Part shown: positions 34,495 through 43,659 of the stretch, piece by piece
How the letters are laid out: every line of letters starts with the position of its first letter
Position numbering within the stretch: the first letter of the stretch is position 1
DNA from: Roseburia hominis
GTDB taxonomy: Bacteria; Bacillota; Clostridia; Lachnospirales; Lachnospiraceae
NCBI GenBank assembly: GCA_040702975.1
Contig: CP159990.1
Location: 558,001 to 622,000 of the forward strand
Length of the DNA: 64,000 bases
Direction of reading: 5' to 3'
Program-made: the position numbers and the translations under genes
The notes under the pieces: model-generated
What the model was told of the DNA's origin: nothing
What the model saw: only the letters and a program-made list of their open reading frames with translations
The model's database searches: none

Positions 34495-35493
34495 ATGACA
34501 GAAGTTTTAAGAAAGTACTTTCCAATGATCCGAACGCGGGAAGCGATTTTGAAGGATATTAGGGCACAAAAGGATTTATTGCAGATTTTTCAGGAGTGGA
34601 CGCAGGAACAGCAGGAAGAATTTCTCGATTTCTGTTCTGGCAGTAGAGGAGTCAAGATGCTTTATGATTCATTTTTTAAGGAAATTTTGAATCCTGAAAG
34701 TGTGCCGGAAAGGTTGGAAGCATTGATTTCGGAGGTACTTGGAAGAAAAGTAAAAATTATACAAGTTCTACCAAATGACTCAACGCGGCTGGCTGATGAA
34801 AGTTCTCTATTAGTAACTGATATTGTGGCAGAGTTGGAAGAGGGGAGCATCATTAATGTAGAGATTCAAAAGATAGGGTATAATTTCCCAGGACAGAGAT
34901 GTGCTTGTTATTCAGCTGATTTGTTGCTTCGTCAGTATAAACGGGTGAAGGGTGAAAAGAGAAAGAAGTTTAGTTATCGCGATATTCAAAGTGTGTACAC
35001 AATTATTTTGTTTGAAAAAAGTACGCGGGAATTTCACAAATATACGAAAGAGTATCTGCACCATTTTAAACAGAAGTCAAATACAGGCCTGCAATTGGAA
35101 CTTTTGCAGGAATATTATTTCATACCGCTTGACATCTTTCAAAAATGTTATCACAATAAAGGTATAGGTAACAAATTAGATGCATGGCTGGCGTTTTTGT
35201 GCATGGATAATCCCGAAATAATCGTGAGTATCGTAGAGCAATATCCAGAGTTTCGGGCAATGTATGGAGAAGTGTACGAAATATGCCGGAATGTCGAAGA
35301 GGTGATGAAGATGTTCTCGAAAGAATTGTTGGAGCTTGATAGAAATACAGTGCAATATATGATTGATGAGATGCAGGATACGATTGATCGACAGAAAGCA
35401 GAATTGGAGAAGCAGAAAGATGACTTTGCTGGAGAAAGAGAGGAGCTTCTTAGACGTATCGAAGAACTGGAGAAAAGAGCTTCCGAAAAATAA
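34495..35493 (+). CDS. Rpn family recombination-promoting nuclease / putative transposase (paralogue)
   Basis: The 332-residue protein is closely related to the one encoded at 9909 over its first 300 residues: both share YFPMIRTR, QQEEFLDFC, VLPNDS and the PD-(D/E)XK segment TDIVAELEEGSIINVEIQ. It ends in a short coiled coil (about 285-332) and lacks the SEKKLSE repeats. No HTH gene precedes it. The spacer after AAAGGAGG is 11 bases. An IS110 element lies directly downstream on the other strand. Coding bases are more A+T-rich than neighbours, consistent with recent gain. Confidence 0.8.
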   Translation: MTEVLRKYFPMIRTREAILKDIRAQKDLLQIFQEWTQEQQEEFLDFCSGSRGVKMLYDSFFKEILNPESVPERLEALISEVLGRKVKIIQVLPNDSTRLADESSLLVTDIVAELEEGSIINVEIQKIGYNFPGQRCACYSADLLLRQYKRVKGEKRKKFSYRDIQSVYTIILFEKSTREFHKYTKEYLHHFKQKSNTGLQLELLQEYYFIPLDIFQKCYHNKGIGNKLDAWLAFLCMDNPEIIVSIVEQYPEFRAMYGEVYEICRNVEEVMKMFSKELLELDRNTVQYMIDEMQDTIDRQKAELEKQKDDFAGEREELLRRIEELEKRASEK

Positions 35494-35630
35494 AATAAAT
35501 CATTCTCACAAAACGGCCTCCTGGCTACTCATAACAGGAGGCCATAATCATGGGATTACGGATAAGTGTGAATCCATAACCTGAATTTTGGGCGCACTTC
35601 CCCCTTGATGGAAAACAGCTTTTTTAAAGC

Positions 35631-36926
35631 TTATCCGGTTTGCGCAGCACATTGCTGCTGTATGAGTTTTAAGGTTTCAGGATCAGCTCCTTGCTCTCTC
35701 AGGAACTGAAGGGTATTGTCAAGAGTAAGAATAACCGGTTTCTGCTTCGGCGGATTGACTGTGGCTTCGTAGTCATCCGGATGAAAATCTTCGCTGTCTG
35801 ACAACATGTGGTAAATGCTGGTAAGCATCATCCTTGCAATGGCAATAATGGCTTTTTTCTTGCCGCGCCGTTTGGCGATACGTTGATATTTGATTGCAAA
35901 GTATGGTTCTTTTTTGCTTTTGACAGCGGCAAGGGCACACTGGATCAGTAAAGGCTTCAGATATTGTCCAGCTTTTGAACATTTGGTGGATTTCTTTTTG
36001 TTGGCACTCTCGTTATTCGCAGGGGTAAGTCCAGCCCATGAACACAGATGCCTGTCGGATTCAAAGACAGACATGTCAGCACCGATTTCTGAAAGGATGA
36101 ACAAGGCAGAAAGTTCCGTGATTCCCGTAACAGTAGCAATCCGCTTGATATGTGCATCATACTGACGGCTGCGCAGAAAGAGTTCTGCTTCGATTTCATC
36201 TATGGATTTGTTGATGAAATCCATGTGTGCCTTTGCGTGTGTCATTTTAAATTTTTGCTCCTCCAGGATGTGATACCCGTGTACGGCGTCCATAACTTCG
36301 TCCGGGGAAGCCTTTACCCGGCGGTCAATCAGGGAACGGCATTTTGCCTCATCGAACGGTTCGTCAGAAAGCAGGTAATCCATGATCCGCGTGGCGGACA
36401 GGCCAAACGGGTCGGTGAGTACACAGTCAATGCGTATCCGCGAGATCGTCATGCTGTTCTGATAGCGGTTTTTCTCGGCAGTACGCATATAGGAAAGCTT
36501 CAGGCGGTAGCGGGAAAGCTCCCGCAAGGCACGTATATCAGCAGGAGGGATAAAAGATGCTTTTACAATATCAAATCGGAACAGGTTAGCGATCCATTTC
36601 GCATCACGCTTGTCTGTCTTCTTGCCTTTGATGGCTTTCACATATTTGGGATGTGTGAGGACGACATGCATGTGCGGTTCAAGGATATTAAAAATGGGAA
36701 TCCAGTATTTACCAGTGGATTCCATACAGACATCGCGGCAGTCCAGTGCGAGAAGCCAGTCGCGCAGGGCGGCGATATCTGAATTGGTGGTGTTAAAGAC
36801 TTTAGTCTTGTAAGAGGCCGTCAAAGTGACAGGGTCGGAGGTACAGACAGCGGAAACAACCGATTTTTTATGTACGTCAAGGCCGGCACATTTGGGGCGG
36901 ATCACCTCAAACTGTTGTGAGTCCAT
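35631..36926 (-). CDS. IS110-family DEDD transposase
   Basis: The start at 36926 is preferred to a longer frame from 36992 because AGGAGG lies 6 bases before it. The 431-residue protein has the RuvC-like DEDD domain at the N-terminus (CAGLDVHKKS, CMESTGKYWIP, KTDKRDAKWIA) and the C-terminal transposase_20 domain (about 270-380: GITELSALFILSEIGAD and CSWAGLTPANNES) that carries the catalytic Ser. The full length and intact motifs suggest it is functional. IS110 enzymes recombine using a bridge RNA from the non-coding end. Confidence 0.93.
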   Translation of the reverse strand: MDSQQFEVIRPKCAGLDVHKKSVVSAVCTSDPVTLTASYKTKVFNTTNSDIAALRDWLLALDCRDVCMESTGKYWIPIFNILEPHMHVVLTHPKYVKAIKGKKTDKRDAKWIANLFRFDIVKASFIPPADIRALRELSRYRLKLSYMRTAEKNRYQNSMTISRIRIDCVLTDPFGLSATRIMDYLLSDEPFDEAKCRSLIDRRVKASPDEVMDAVHGYHILEEQKFKMTHAKAHMDFINKSIDEIEAELFLRSRQYDAHIKRIATVTGITELSALFILSEIGADMSVFESDRHLCSWAGLTPANNESANKKKSTKCSKAGQYLKPLLIQCALAAVKSKKEPYFAIKYQRIAKRRGKKKAIIAIARMMLTSIYHMLSDSEDFHPDDYEATVNPPKQKPVILTLDNTLQFLREQGADPETLKLIQQQCAAQTG

Positions 36927-36989
36927 AAGGTTCCTCCTTTCGCAAAGGGATGAGAGCATAAAAAGAGGACAGCAGCATTGACTGTCACC

Positions 36990-37178
36990 CAAGCGAAAAG
37001 ACTTATCTCAGAACACATGGGTTCTGCCATCTTAAATGATAAGTGTACGGACTCGAAGTCTCAATTGTTTGTGCTTGAAGAGGATGACGGCACAAATAAG
37101 TTTTCGGGATAAGATGGTCTTTCGCCACTCACCACACCGTGCTCTGTAGTATACTGATGTCCTCATGGACATTATAGC
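36990..37178 (-). ncRNA. Candidate IS110 bridge RNA region
   Basis: The non-coding end upstream of the transposase can form a compact structure: hairpin ATGTCC/GGACAT (37157-37162 with 37167-37172), a long-range stem CCATCTTA/TAAGATGG (37027-37034 with 37110-37117), and an inner hairpin TTTGTGC/GCACAAA (37068-37074 with 37090-37096) with a 15-base loop. A TATAAT on the minus strand (37171-37176) has no -35 box inside the element. This fits IS110 bridge RNAs, whose promoter is completed in the circular form. Ends are approximate. Confidence 0.5.
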
Positions 37179-37322
37179 ACGAAACAGGAATAAGAGAAAC
37201 TATAAACTGGCTGGTGATTCATGTATTGTTTGTGCCGGAAGGCAGGAACGACGTAAGGAGGGCATGCCGCCCGGCATGTTTGGAAGTTTGAAAAATGCCC
37301 CCTTCTAAATAAAGTAATAGGT

Positions 37323-37350
37323 TTTCGATAGGGAGGTTTTGTGTTATACT
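37323..37350 (+). promoter_or_regulatory. Promoter of asnS
   Basis: TTTCGA (37323-37328), 16 bases and TATACT (37345-37350), about 43 bases before the start. The rest of the region from 37190 holds only a short GC-rich palindrome near 37262-37282. No T-box motif is seen. Confidence 0.45.
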
Positions 37351-37392
37351 ATTTAGAAGATGCTCAAAAAAAGTAAACGGAGGATTTTTAAC

Positions 37393-38784
37393 ATGGATTT
37401 AACTACAATTAAGCAATTATACAAAAATCCGGCAGGCTATCTGGATCAGGAAGTTACCATCGGCGGCTGGGTGCGCAGTATTCGCGATTCGAAAGCGTTT
37501 GGATTCATTGTGGTAAATGATGGATCTTATTTTGAACCGCTGCAGGTCGTTTATCACGACACAATGGATAATTTTGCGGATATTTCCAAATTGAATGTAG
37601 GCTCTGCGATCATCGTGCGCGGAACTCTGGTTGCCACGCCTAAGGCAAAGCAGCCGTTTGAGATTCAGGCGGAGAAAATTACGGTGGAGGGGGCTTCCAC
37701 CCCGGATTATCCACTGCAGAAGAAACGTCATAGTTTCGAATATCTGAGAACAATTTCGCATCTGCGTCCGCGTACCAATACTTTCCAGGCAGTTTTCCGC
37801 GTTCGTTCTCTGACGGCTTATGCGATTCATAAGTTCTTCCAGGAGAGGGATTTCGTATATGTACACACTCCGCTGATCACAGGAAGCGACTGTGAGGGTG
37901 CAGGAGAGATGTTCAGGGTCACCACACTTGACATGGAAAATATTCCGAAGAACCCGGACGGAACGGTCGATTATTCGCAGGATTTCTTTAACAAAGAGAC
38001 AAGCCTGACGGTAAGCGGTCAGTTAAATGGTGAGACCTACGCACAGGCATTCCGCAGCATTTACACATTCGGACCTACCTTCCGTGCGGAGAATTCCAAT
38101 ACCACCCGCCATGCGGCCGAGTTCTGGATGATCGAGCCGGAGATCGCGTTTGCAGACCTGGACGATGATATGGACCTGGCTGAGAGTATGCTGAAATACG
38201 TGATCCGTTATGTGATGGAGCATGCACCGGAGGAGATGAAGTTCTTCAATTCCTTTGTGGACAAGGGGCTGATCGACAGACTAAACAATGTAGTGAATTC
38301 CGATTTCGCGAGAGTGACCTACACAGAAGCAGTTGAGATTCTGGAAAAGAATAACGACAATTTTGAATACAAGGTATCCTGGGGTACGGACCTGCAGACC
38401 GAGCATGAGCGGTACCTCACCGAGCAGGTATACAAACGTCCGGTATTTGTGACGGATTATCCGAAGGAGATCAAGGCGTTCTATATGAAGATGAACGATG
38501 ACAATAAGACCGTGGCAGCGGTAGACTGTCTGGTGCCGGGAATCGGGGAGATCATCGGCGGAAGCCAGAGAGAGGACGATTATGACAAGCTGCTTGCGAG
38601 AATGAAGGAGCTGGGTCTTAAAGAAGAGGACTACCGGTTCTATCTGGACCTGAGAAAATATGGTTCCACCAGACACGCAGGCTTCGGACTGGGATTTGAG
38701 AGATGCATCATGTATCTGACCGGCATGTCCAATATCCGCGACGTTATTCCTTTCCCTAGAACAGTAAATAACTGTGATATTTAG
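37393..38784 (+). CDS. asnS: Asparagine-tRNA ligase
   Basis: The start at 37393 follows CGGAGG; an upstream frame at 37360 is not needed. The 463-residue enzyme has the OB-fold anticodon-binding domain (about 5-110) and a class IIb catalytic domain: motif 2 [20 protein letters not shown] and motif 3 [15 protein letters not shown]. The catalytic core reads AsnRS rather than AspRS, with no GAD insertion. It charges tRNA-Asn with asparagine. Confidence 0.95.
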   Translation: MDLTTIKQLYKNPAGYLDQEVTIGGWVRSIRDSKAFGFIVVNDGSYFEPLQVVYHDTMDNFADISKLNVGSAIIVRGTLVATPKAKQPFEIQAEKITVEGASTPDYPLQKKRHSFEYLRTISHLRPRTNTFQAVFRVRSLTAYAIHKFFQERDFVYVHTPLITGSDCEGAGEMFRVTTLDMENIPKNPDGTVDYSQDFFNKETSLTVSGQLNGETYAQAFRSIYTFGPTFRAENSNTTRHAAEFWMIEPEIAFADLDDDMDLAESMLKYVIRYVMEHAPEEMKFFNSFVDKGLIDRLNNVVNSDFARVTYTEAVEILEKNNDNFEYKVSWGTDLQTEHERYLTEQVYKRPVFVTDYPKEIKAFYMKMNDDNKTVAAVDCLVPGIGEIIGGSQREDDYDKLLARMKELGLKEEDYRFYLDLRKYGSTRHAGFGLGFERCIMYLTGMSNIRDVIPFPRTVNNCDI

Positions 38785-38928
38785 GAACGGGTGCAAGTAC
38801 GGGAGATGAGGAATCTTTGGTCCTGCGGCCGCGTTCACATGTTTTCGCGTGGGATTTCAAAAGAAAATGACATAAGATGAGGGGGAGCACAAAAGAGCAA
38901 GTGGGATACTGCACAGGGGAGGCAGAGT

Positions 38929-39615
38929 ATGAATATATTAATAGTGGACGACGAGAGAGAAATTGCAGATGTGGTAGAACTCTATCTGCAAAATGAATAT
39001 CATGTTCTGAAATTCTATACAGGCGAGGAAGCCCTTGCCTGTATAGAAAATACAAAAATCGATTTGGCAATTCTGGACGTCATGCTTCCGGATATCGACG
39101 GATTTACCATTCTGAAAAGAATCAGGGAAAAATATACGTTTCCCGTTATTATGTTGACCGCAAAAACAGAATATCTGGACAAGATCACCGGACTGACGAT
39201 GGGGGCGGACGATTACATACCCAAGCCGTTTAATCCGCTGGAACTTGTCGCCCGGGTAAAAGCGCAGATGCGCCGCTATACCCAGTACAACGACAGCGCC
39301 AGTAAAAAGATTGGTGACGTACTTGATTTTGGCGGACTGGTCATGAACCGGGAGTCCCATGAGTGCACCTACAATGAGAGGCCCCTCACGCTGACTCCGA
39401 CGGAATTCCAGATTCTTTGGATCTTATGTGAGAACCGGGGAAAGGTCATCAGCTCAGAGCAGCTTTTCCAGCAGGTATGGAACGAGGACTATTATAAAAA
39501 CAGTAACAATACCGTGATGGTGCATATCCGTCATCTGCGTGAAAAGATGTCGAGACCGGGCGGGAAATCGGATTTTATCAAAACAGTATGGGGAGTGGGA
39601 TACAAGGTTGAATAA
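38929..39615 (+). CDS. OmpR/VanR-type response regulator
   Basis: The 228-residue protein has a receiver domain (Asp50 in AILDVMLPD, Lys in DDYIPKPFNPLE) and a winged-helix DNA-binding domain (TPTEFQILWILCENRGKVIS and GVGYKVE). The sequence resembles VanR regulators of the VanABDEG group. It overlaps the kinase gene by 8 bases. No vanHAX-type ligase genes are in the window, so glycopeptide resistance is not implied; it is likely a cell-envelope sensor. Confidence 0.9.
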   Translation: MNILIVDDEREIADVVELYLQNEYHVLKFYTGEEALACIENTKIDLAILDVMLPDIDGFTILKRIREKYTFPVIMLTAKTEYLDKITGLTMGADDYIPKPFNPLELVARVKAQMRRYTQYNDSASKKIGDVLDFGGLVMNRESHECTYNERPLTLTPTEFQILWILCENRGKVISSEQLFQQVWNEDYYKNSNNTVMVHIRHLREKMSRPGGKSDFIKTVWGVGYKVE

Positions 39616-40837
39616 TCATTACCGCAAATTAAAGCTCAGCATTTTGCTCCAGACCGTGTTTGTCACGGCGCTCACCGTGTTGGTGGGCGGCTTCATACTG
39701 GAGTATTTGATCGACGGCGTTTACAATGACAGCTTTGCAAATATTTTTGTACAGTTCCTAACCAGCCTCCATGTGAGCGAAAAGCGTGCGGTGGAATTGT
39801 ACTGGATGCTGATCGGACATAACAAAGAGTTTTTTATGATTCTTGGTTTCCTTGCGCTTTTCGCGCTTTTTTTCTATGTGGCGCTTACGAAAATGACGAA
39901 ATACCTGCGGCAGGTAGAAGTGGGAATTGAGAATATTCTATCCGATTCCACGGAGCCGATTCACTTGATCACGGAGCTGGCGCCCTTGGAGGAACGTTTG
40001 AATGAGATTAAGAATACTCTGAAACGCCAGGAGCAGGAGGCATTGGAAAATGAACAGAAGAAGAACGATCTTGTCCTGTTCCTGGCACATGATCTGAAGA
40101 CGCCATTGACCTCGGTGGTGGCTTATTTAAGTATGCTGGACAGCTATCCGGATATGCCAAAAGAAGAGCGGGCAAGATACACCCACATTTCTTTGGAAAA
40201 AGCGACCCGCCTGGGCGAGCTGATTCAGGAGTTTTTCGAGATCACCCGTTTTAACCTGCAGGATATCACCCTGGAAAAAACGGAGCTGAATCTGACGATG
40301 ATGCTGGAACAGATTGCCGATGAGCTGTATGGAGTTCTGCAGGAAAAGCACCTTACCTGTCAGGTAGACGCCGCGGAGAATCTTGTAGTAAAAGGAGATC
40401 CGGATAAGCTGGCGAGAGTGTTTGATAATATCTTAAGAAATGCAATCGTTTACTGCAAAAGTGATTCGGAGCTTACAATCACGGCGGTAGGGCTGAAAGA
40501 AGGAGTAGAAATTATTTTTGAAAATGAGGGGCATACCATTTCACCTGAAAATCTGGAGCGGATTTTTGATAAATTCTATCGTGCCGACGCGGCGCGCCAG
40601 AGCCGGACAGGGGGTGCCGGACTGGGTCTTGCCATTGCGAAGGAGATTGTGGAGCTGCACGGAGGGAAGATCGGAGCAGAGAGCGAGGAGGGGAAGACCA
40701 GATTCATTGTGAATCTGCCGTATGAGAAAGGGGAGAAGAAAGATGAAGTTCATGCACATGGCAGACGTCCATCTCGGGGCAAACCCAGACGCAGGAAGAG
40801 CATACACAGAGCACCGGGGCGCAGAACTCTGGGATAG
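39608..40837 (+). CDS. VanS-like sensor histidine kinase
   Basis: The likely start is TTG at 39608, inside the regulator's last codons, giving MNNHYRKLKLS as in VanS proteins. The 409-residue kinase has two membrane spans (about 12-35 and 70-95), a HAMP-like linker, His161 in FLAHDLKTPLTS, the N box DNILRNAIVYC and the G boxes GGAGLGLAIAKEIVELHGG. The usual end of the ATPase domain is near FIVNLPYEKGEKK, but the frame continues for about 30 further basic residues, overlapping the start of the next gene by 95 bases. Confidence 0.87.
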   Translation: MNNHYRKLKLSILLQTVFVTALTVLVGGFILEYLIDGVYNDSFANIFVQFLTSLHVSEKRAVELYWMLIGHNKEFFMILGFLALFALFFYVALTKMTKYLRQVEVGIENILSDSTEPIHLITELAPLEERLNEIKNTLKRQEQEALENEQKKNDLVLFLAHDLKTPLTSVVAYLSMLDSYPDMPKEERARYTHISLEKATRLGELIQEFFEITRFNLQDITLEKTELNLTMMLEQIADELYGVLQEKHLTCQVDAAENLVVKGDPDKLARVFDNILRNAIVYCKSDSELTITAVGLKEGVEIIFENEGHTISPENLERIFDKFYRADAARQSRTGGAGLGLAIAKEIVELHGGKIGAESEEGKTRFIVNLPYEKGEKKDEVHAHGRRPSRGKPRRRKSIHRAPGRRTLG

Positions 40838-41798
40838 TTTTGAACGGGCAATCCGCATCTGCGAAAAAGAGCAGGTCGACCTGCTGCTCATTGCCGGAGA
40901 TCTGTTTCATCGTCAGCCGCTGCGCCGGGAGCTGAAGGACGTGGATTATTTGTTCCAGAGCCTGAGCAGGACGAAAGTAGTATTCATCGTGGGAAATCAT
41001 GACTATCTGAAAATAAATTCTTATTATTGGAATTTCCCCTGGAGTCCGAATGTCTATTCGCTGCTTGGAAGTGAACTGGAGTATGTGGATTTTCCGGAGC
41101 TTGGGACCTGCGTATATGGACTCAGCTATGAGAAGAGGGAGATTACCGCAAATCTCTATGATGAGGCGTTCCCGGAAGGAAGGCGTCCAATAGAGATTTT
41201 GCTGGCACATGGCGGAGATGAGAAACATATTCCAATTAATAGAAATAAATTAATGGACTTAGGATATGATTATATTGCTCTGGGCCATATTCATCGGCCC
41301 GGCGAACTATTGAAAAACCGGATTTGCTATGCGGGTTCTCTGGAACCTACTGATAAAAATGACACGGGTCCCCACGGTTATATTATGGGAACAATCGAGA
41401 AGGGACAGACGAAAGTGCGCTTTGTACCTTTTGCAAAACGGGAATATATCCATATGACTGTGGATGTGGATAAAAATATGGCTGCGCTGGAGATAAAAGA
41501 CAGGGTCGTGTCTCTGATTCAGCAGCGGGGGACCAAAAATATTTACAAAATCACGTTGAGCGGTTTCCGTGATCCGGAACTTCGGCTTGATACAGAGGCG
41601 ATGGATCGTTATGGAAATATACTGGAGGTCGTCGACCACACGACTGCAGCCTATAACTATGAAAGAATTCAACGGCAAAATGAAGATAATCTGTTGGGAA
41701 AATACATTGCATGTCTGAAGGACAGTCCGGAGGGGAGTATCCGGCGTCAGGCATTGTTCGAGGGAGTGAGGGCGCTTCTGGAAACGAAAAGGGGTTAA
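40743..41798 (+). CDS. Metallophosphoesterase, YhaO/SbcD-like DNA repair nuclease
   Basis: The 351-residue protein starts at 40743 and has all five calcineurin-type phosphoesterase motifs: MADVHLGA, LIAGDLFHR, VGNHDYL, LAHGG and ALGHIHRPG. The rest is a capping domain. Together with the ATPase encoded 2 bases downstream it resembles the B. subtilis YhaO/YhaN pair and distant SbcCD/Mre11-Rad50 nucleases that process broken DNA ends. A frame from 40722 extends it by seven residues, but 40743 fits the family start. Confidence 0.85.
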   Translation: MKFMHMADVHLGANPDAGRAYTEHRGAELWDSFERAIRICEKEQVDLLLIAGDLFHRQPLRRELKDVDYLFQSLSRTKVVFIVGNHDYLKINSYYWNFPWSPNVYSLLGSELEYVDFPELGTCVYGLSYEKREITANLYDEAFPEGRRPIEILLAHGGDEKHIPINRNKLMDLGYDYIALGHIHRPGELLKNRICYAGSLEPTDKNDTGPHGYIMGTIEKGQTKVRFVPFAKREYIHMTVDVDKNMAALEIKDRVVSLIQQRGTKNIYKITLSGFRDPELRLDTEAMDRYGNILEVVDHTTAAYNYERIQRQNEDNLLGKYIACLKDSPEGSIRRQALFEGVRALLETKRG

Positions 41799-41800
41799 AG

Positions 41801-43354
41801 ATGAAAATTCATTCACTGATGCTGAAAAATTTCGGCAAATTTGCAGGAAGAGAGATAGAGCTTGCAGACGGGATCAACCTGATTTACGGGGCAAATGAGT
41901 CCGGTAAATCCACTCTGCATACATTTCTTAAAGGAATGCTGTTCGGTATGGAGCGTGGCAGGGGAAGAGCGGCGGCGACAGATACGTTCAGTCAATATGA
42001 GCCGTGGGAGAATCCGGCCCACTATGCCGGATCCATGCGGTTTAGCTGCGGTGGAAGGAATTTCTGTCTGGAGAGACATTTTGACAAATACTCAAAGAGC
42101 GCCAGTTTGTTTTGTGAGGATGACGGGGAGGAATTGTCCATTGAGCACGGCGATTTGGAGATGCTCCTCGAAGGAATGCAGGAGTCTGAATATGAAAATA
42201 CCATTTCCATAAAGCAGCTGGGAAGCTCGGTAGGCGCCTCTCTTGCAGCCAGACTGAAAGATTATGCGGCGAATTACTATGCTGCCGGAAGCAGTGAATT
42301 ACAGCTTCACGCGGCTATTACAGCGCTGAAGGAAAAGGAGCGCAGCCTGGATAAGGAGCTTCGCAAAGCCGATATGGAAAAGCAGGCCAGGCGCGATCGG
42401 ATTGAGCAGGAGGCTTCCTACATCTGGCGTGATATGCACAGGTTGGAAAAAGAAATCAGTCAGGCCCGGGAAGCGCAGGATTCCTGCAAAGAGGAATGGG
42501 AGAAGCAGGAGGAAAAAATCCGGCGCAGGCAGGAACTGGAAGGGCAAAAGGGGCGTTTCGATAACTGGCGGATACACCCGTTTGAGATGTTGATCATGGT
42601 TTTGGCGGTGGTATTGTCATTTATCCTGTTTCGCCGTCCGTGGAATTTTCTGGTGGCAATCGTTGTCGCGCTTGCGGCAGGACTCTATGTGTGGAATAGC
42701 CTGAAAGACGGAAGGCGAAAAAGAGAGGAGGCATCTCTTGAGGAGAAAGGAATTTCCGATGAACTGAATAATGCCATGTCCAAACATATCTGGACGCTTG
42801 ACAAGTTGGAAGAGGAGTACCGGGAAAAACAGGTGCAGTACGAGAATCTTAAGGAGCAGCTGGAAGAAACGGAACTGTCGGGAAGCGCAGGCGAGGAGTA
42901 TGAGAACCGGCGAGGAGCACTGCAATTGGCGATCGAGACGATTCAGGAACTGGCGGAGCAGATGCAGAATCAGATGAGCCAGACCCTGAATGAGCAGATT
43001 TCGAAGAATTTGAGAGCTATTACCGGTGGAAAATATAGTAAGGTTTGGATGGATGATAGCCTGGATATTTATGTGTATTGTGAGGGGAGAAAGGTTCCGA
43101 TGTACAGGTTAAGCCGTGGGACGATGGAACAGATTTATCTGTCTATTCGTCTTGCGGCAGCGCAGATGTTGTATGATGAAAAGTATCCGCTCGTTTTGGA
43201 TGATACCTTTGCTTATTATGATGACAGGCGGCTGGAGAATACGATGAAAATGCTTGGGGAGTATCCGGGGCAGGTGATTATATTGACTTGCCATGAGAGA
43301 GAAGAGAGGGCGCTTGAGAGGATTGGGGGGAGGTATTGGAGGGTGGAGCTTTAA
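41801..43354 (+). CDS. AAA ATPase, short YhaN/Rad50-like protein with two membrane spans
   Basis: The 517-residue protein has Walker A GANESGKST near residue 32 and a C-terminal ABC-type head (LSRGTMEQIYLSIRLAAAQM and PLVLDDTFAYYDD, carrying signature and Walker B). Between them lie a short coiled coil (about 195-260) and two adjacent hydrophobic spans (about 265-310: MLIMVLAVVLSFILF and FLVAIVVALAAGLYV). True SbcC/Rad50 coils are far longer and soluble, so this is a compact, membrane-tethered version, as in YhaN. It begins 2 bases after the YhaO-like gene and ends at a 190-bp palindrome. Confidence 0.83.
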   Translation: MKIHSLMLKNFGKFAGREIELADGINLIYGANESGKSTLHTFLKGMLFGMERGRGRAAATDTFSQYEPWENPAHYAGSMRFSCGGRNFCLERHFDKYSKSASLFCEDDGEELSIEHGDLEMLLEGMQESEYENTISIKQLGSSVGASLAARLKDYAANYYAAGSSELQLHAAITALKEKERSLDKELRKADMEKQARRDRIEQEASYIWRDMHRLEKEISQAREAQDSCKEEWEKQEEKIRRRQELEGQKGRFDNWRIHPFEMLIMVLAVVLSFILFRRPWNFLVAIVVALAAGLYVWNSLKDGRRKREEASLEEKGISDELNNAMSKHIWTLDKLEEEYREKQVQYENLKEQLEETELSGSAGEEYENRRGALQLAIETIQELAEQMQNQMSQTLNEQISKNLRAITGGKYSKVWMDDSLDIYVYCEGRKVPMYRLSRGTMEQIYLSIRLAAAQMLYDEKYPLVLDDTFAYYDDRRLENTMKMLGEYPGQVIILTCHEREERALERIGGRYWRVEL

Positions 43355-43376
43355 AGGGGGGAGAAGGGGACCGCAG

Positions 43377-43567
43377 GAGACTGGCGCGGGTGTTTCGATT
43401 GCGAATGCTCCGACGCTTCGTTCCCTTCGACTAGTGCACGTAGCTGTAACCTTGCGGGGTAGTCGGGCAGAGGCCCTCCTGCCCCGCAAGCTAACATCTA
43501 CGGCACGGATTCTACGGGAACTCCGCTTAACCTGCGCATTCGCAATCGAAACACCCACGCCAGTCTC
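43377..43567. repeat. 190-bp near-palindrome with 32-bp arms
   Basis: The left arm 43377-43408 (GAGACTGGCGCGGGTGTTTC onward) and right arm 43536-43567 are inverted copies with 31 of 32 matches. Further inverted pairs occur inside: CTTGCGGGG (43451-43459) with CCCCGCAAG (43482-43490), and GGGCAG (43465-43470) with CTGCCC (43479-43484). The whole can fold as one long, imperfect hairpin. It lies between convergent genes. Confidence 0.9.
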
Positions 43568-43602
43568 TTGCTCCTTGGCTCCATAACGAGGTTGGATGAC
43601 GG

Positions 43603-43641
43603 GAGGGAATCGCAAAATGGTTATTTGGCGATTCCCTCTTT
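43603..43641. terminator. Bidirectional terminator between the YhaN-like gene and prs
   Basis: Arms GAGGGAATCGC (43603-43613) and GCGATTCCCTC (43628-43638) are perfect, with TTT after the right arm. It can stop transcripts from either side. Confidence 0.75.
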
Positions 43642-43659
43642 CAAATTTGATTCAAATCT

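Larger units (their letters stand above)
35590..37190 (-). mobile_element. IS110-family insertion sequence
   Basis: The element is defined by its transposase (35631-36926) plus a non-coding, structured 5' end up to about 37190. IS110 elements lack long terminal inverted repeats and make little or no target duplication, so the exact ends cannot be read from one copy; both limits are estimates. Confidence 0.6.

Noticed and set aside
37190..37392. T-box leader upstream of asnS
   Set aside because: No AGGGTGGNACCGCG-type T-box sequence or specifier stem could be found.
38929..40837. Vancomycin-resistance operon
   Set aside because: Only VanR/VanS-like sensor genes are present; no vanH, D-Ala ligase or vanX genes lie next to them.
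43293..43586. Open frame of 97 codons through the large palindrome
   Set aside because: It overlaps the YhaN-like gene end and reads through inverted repeats; no protein family pattern is seen.
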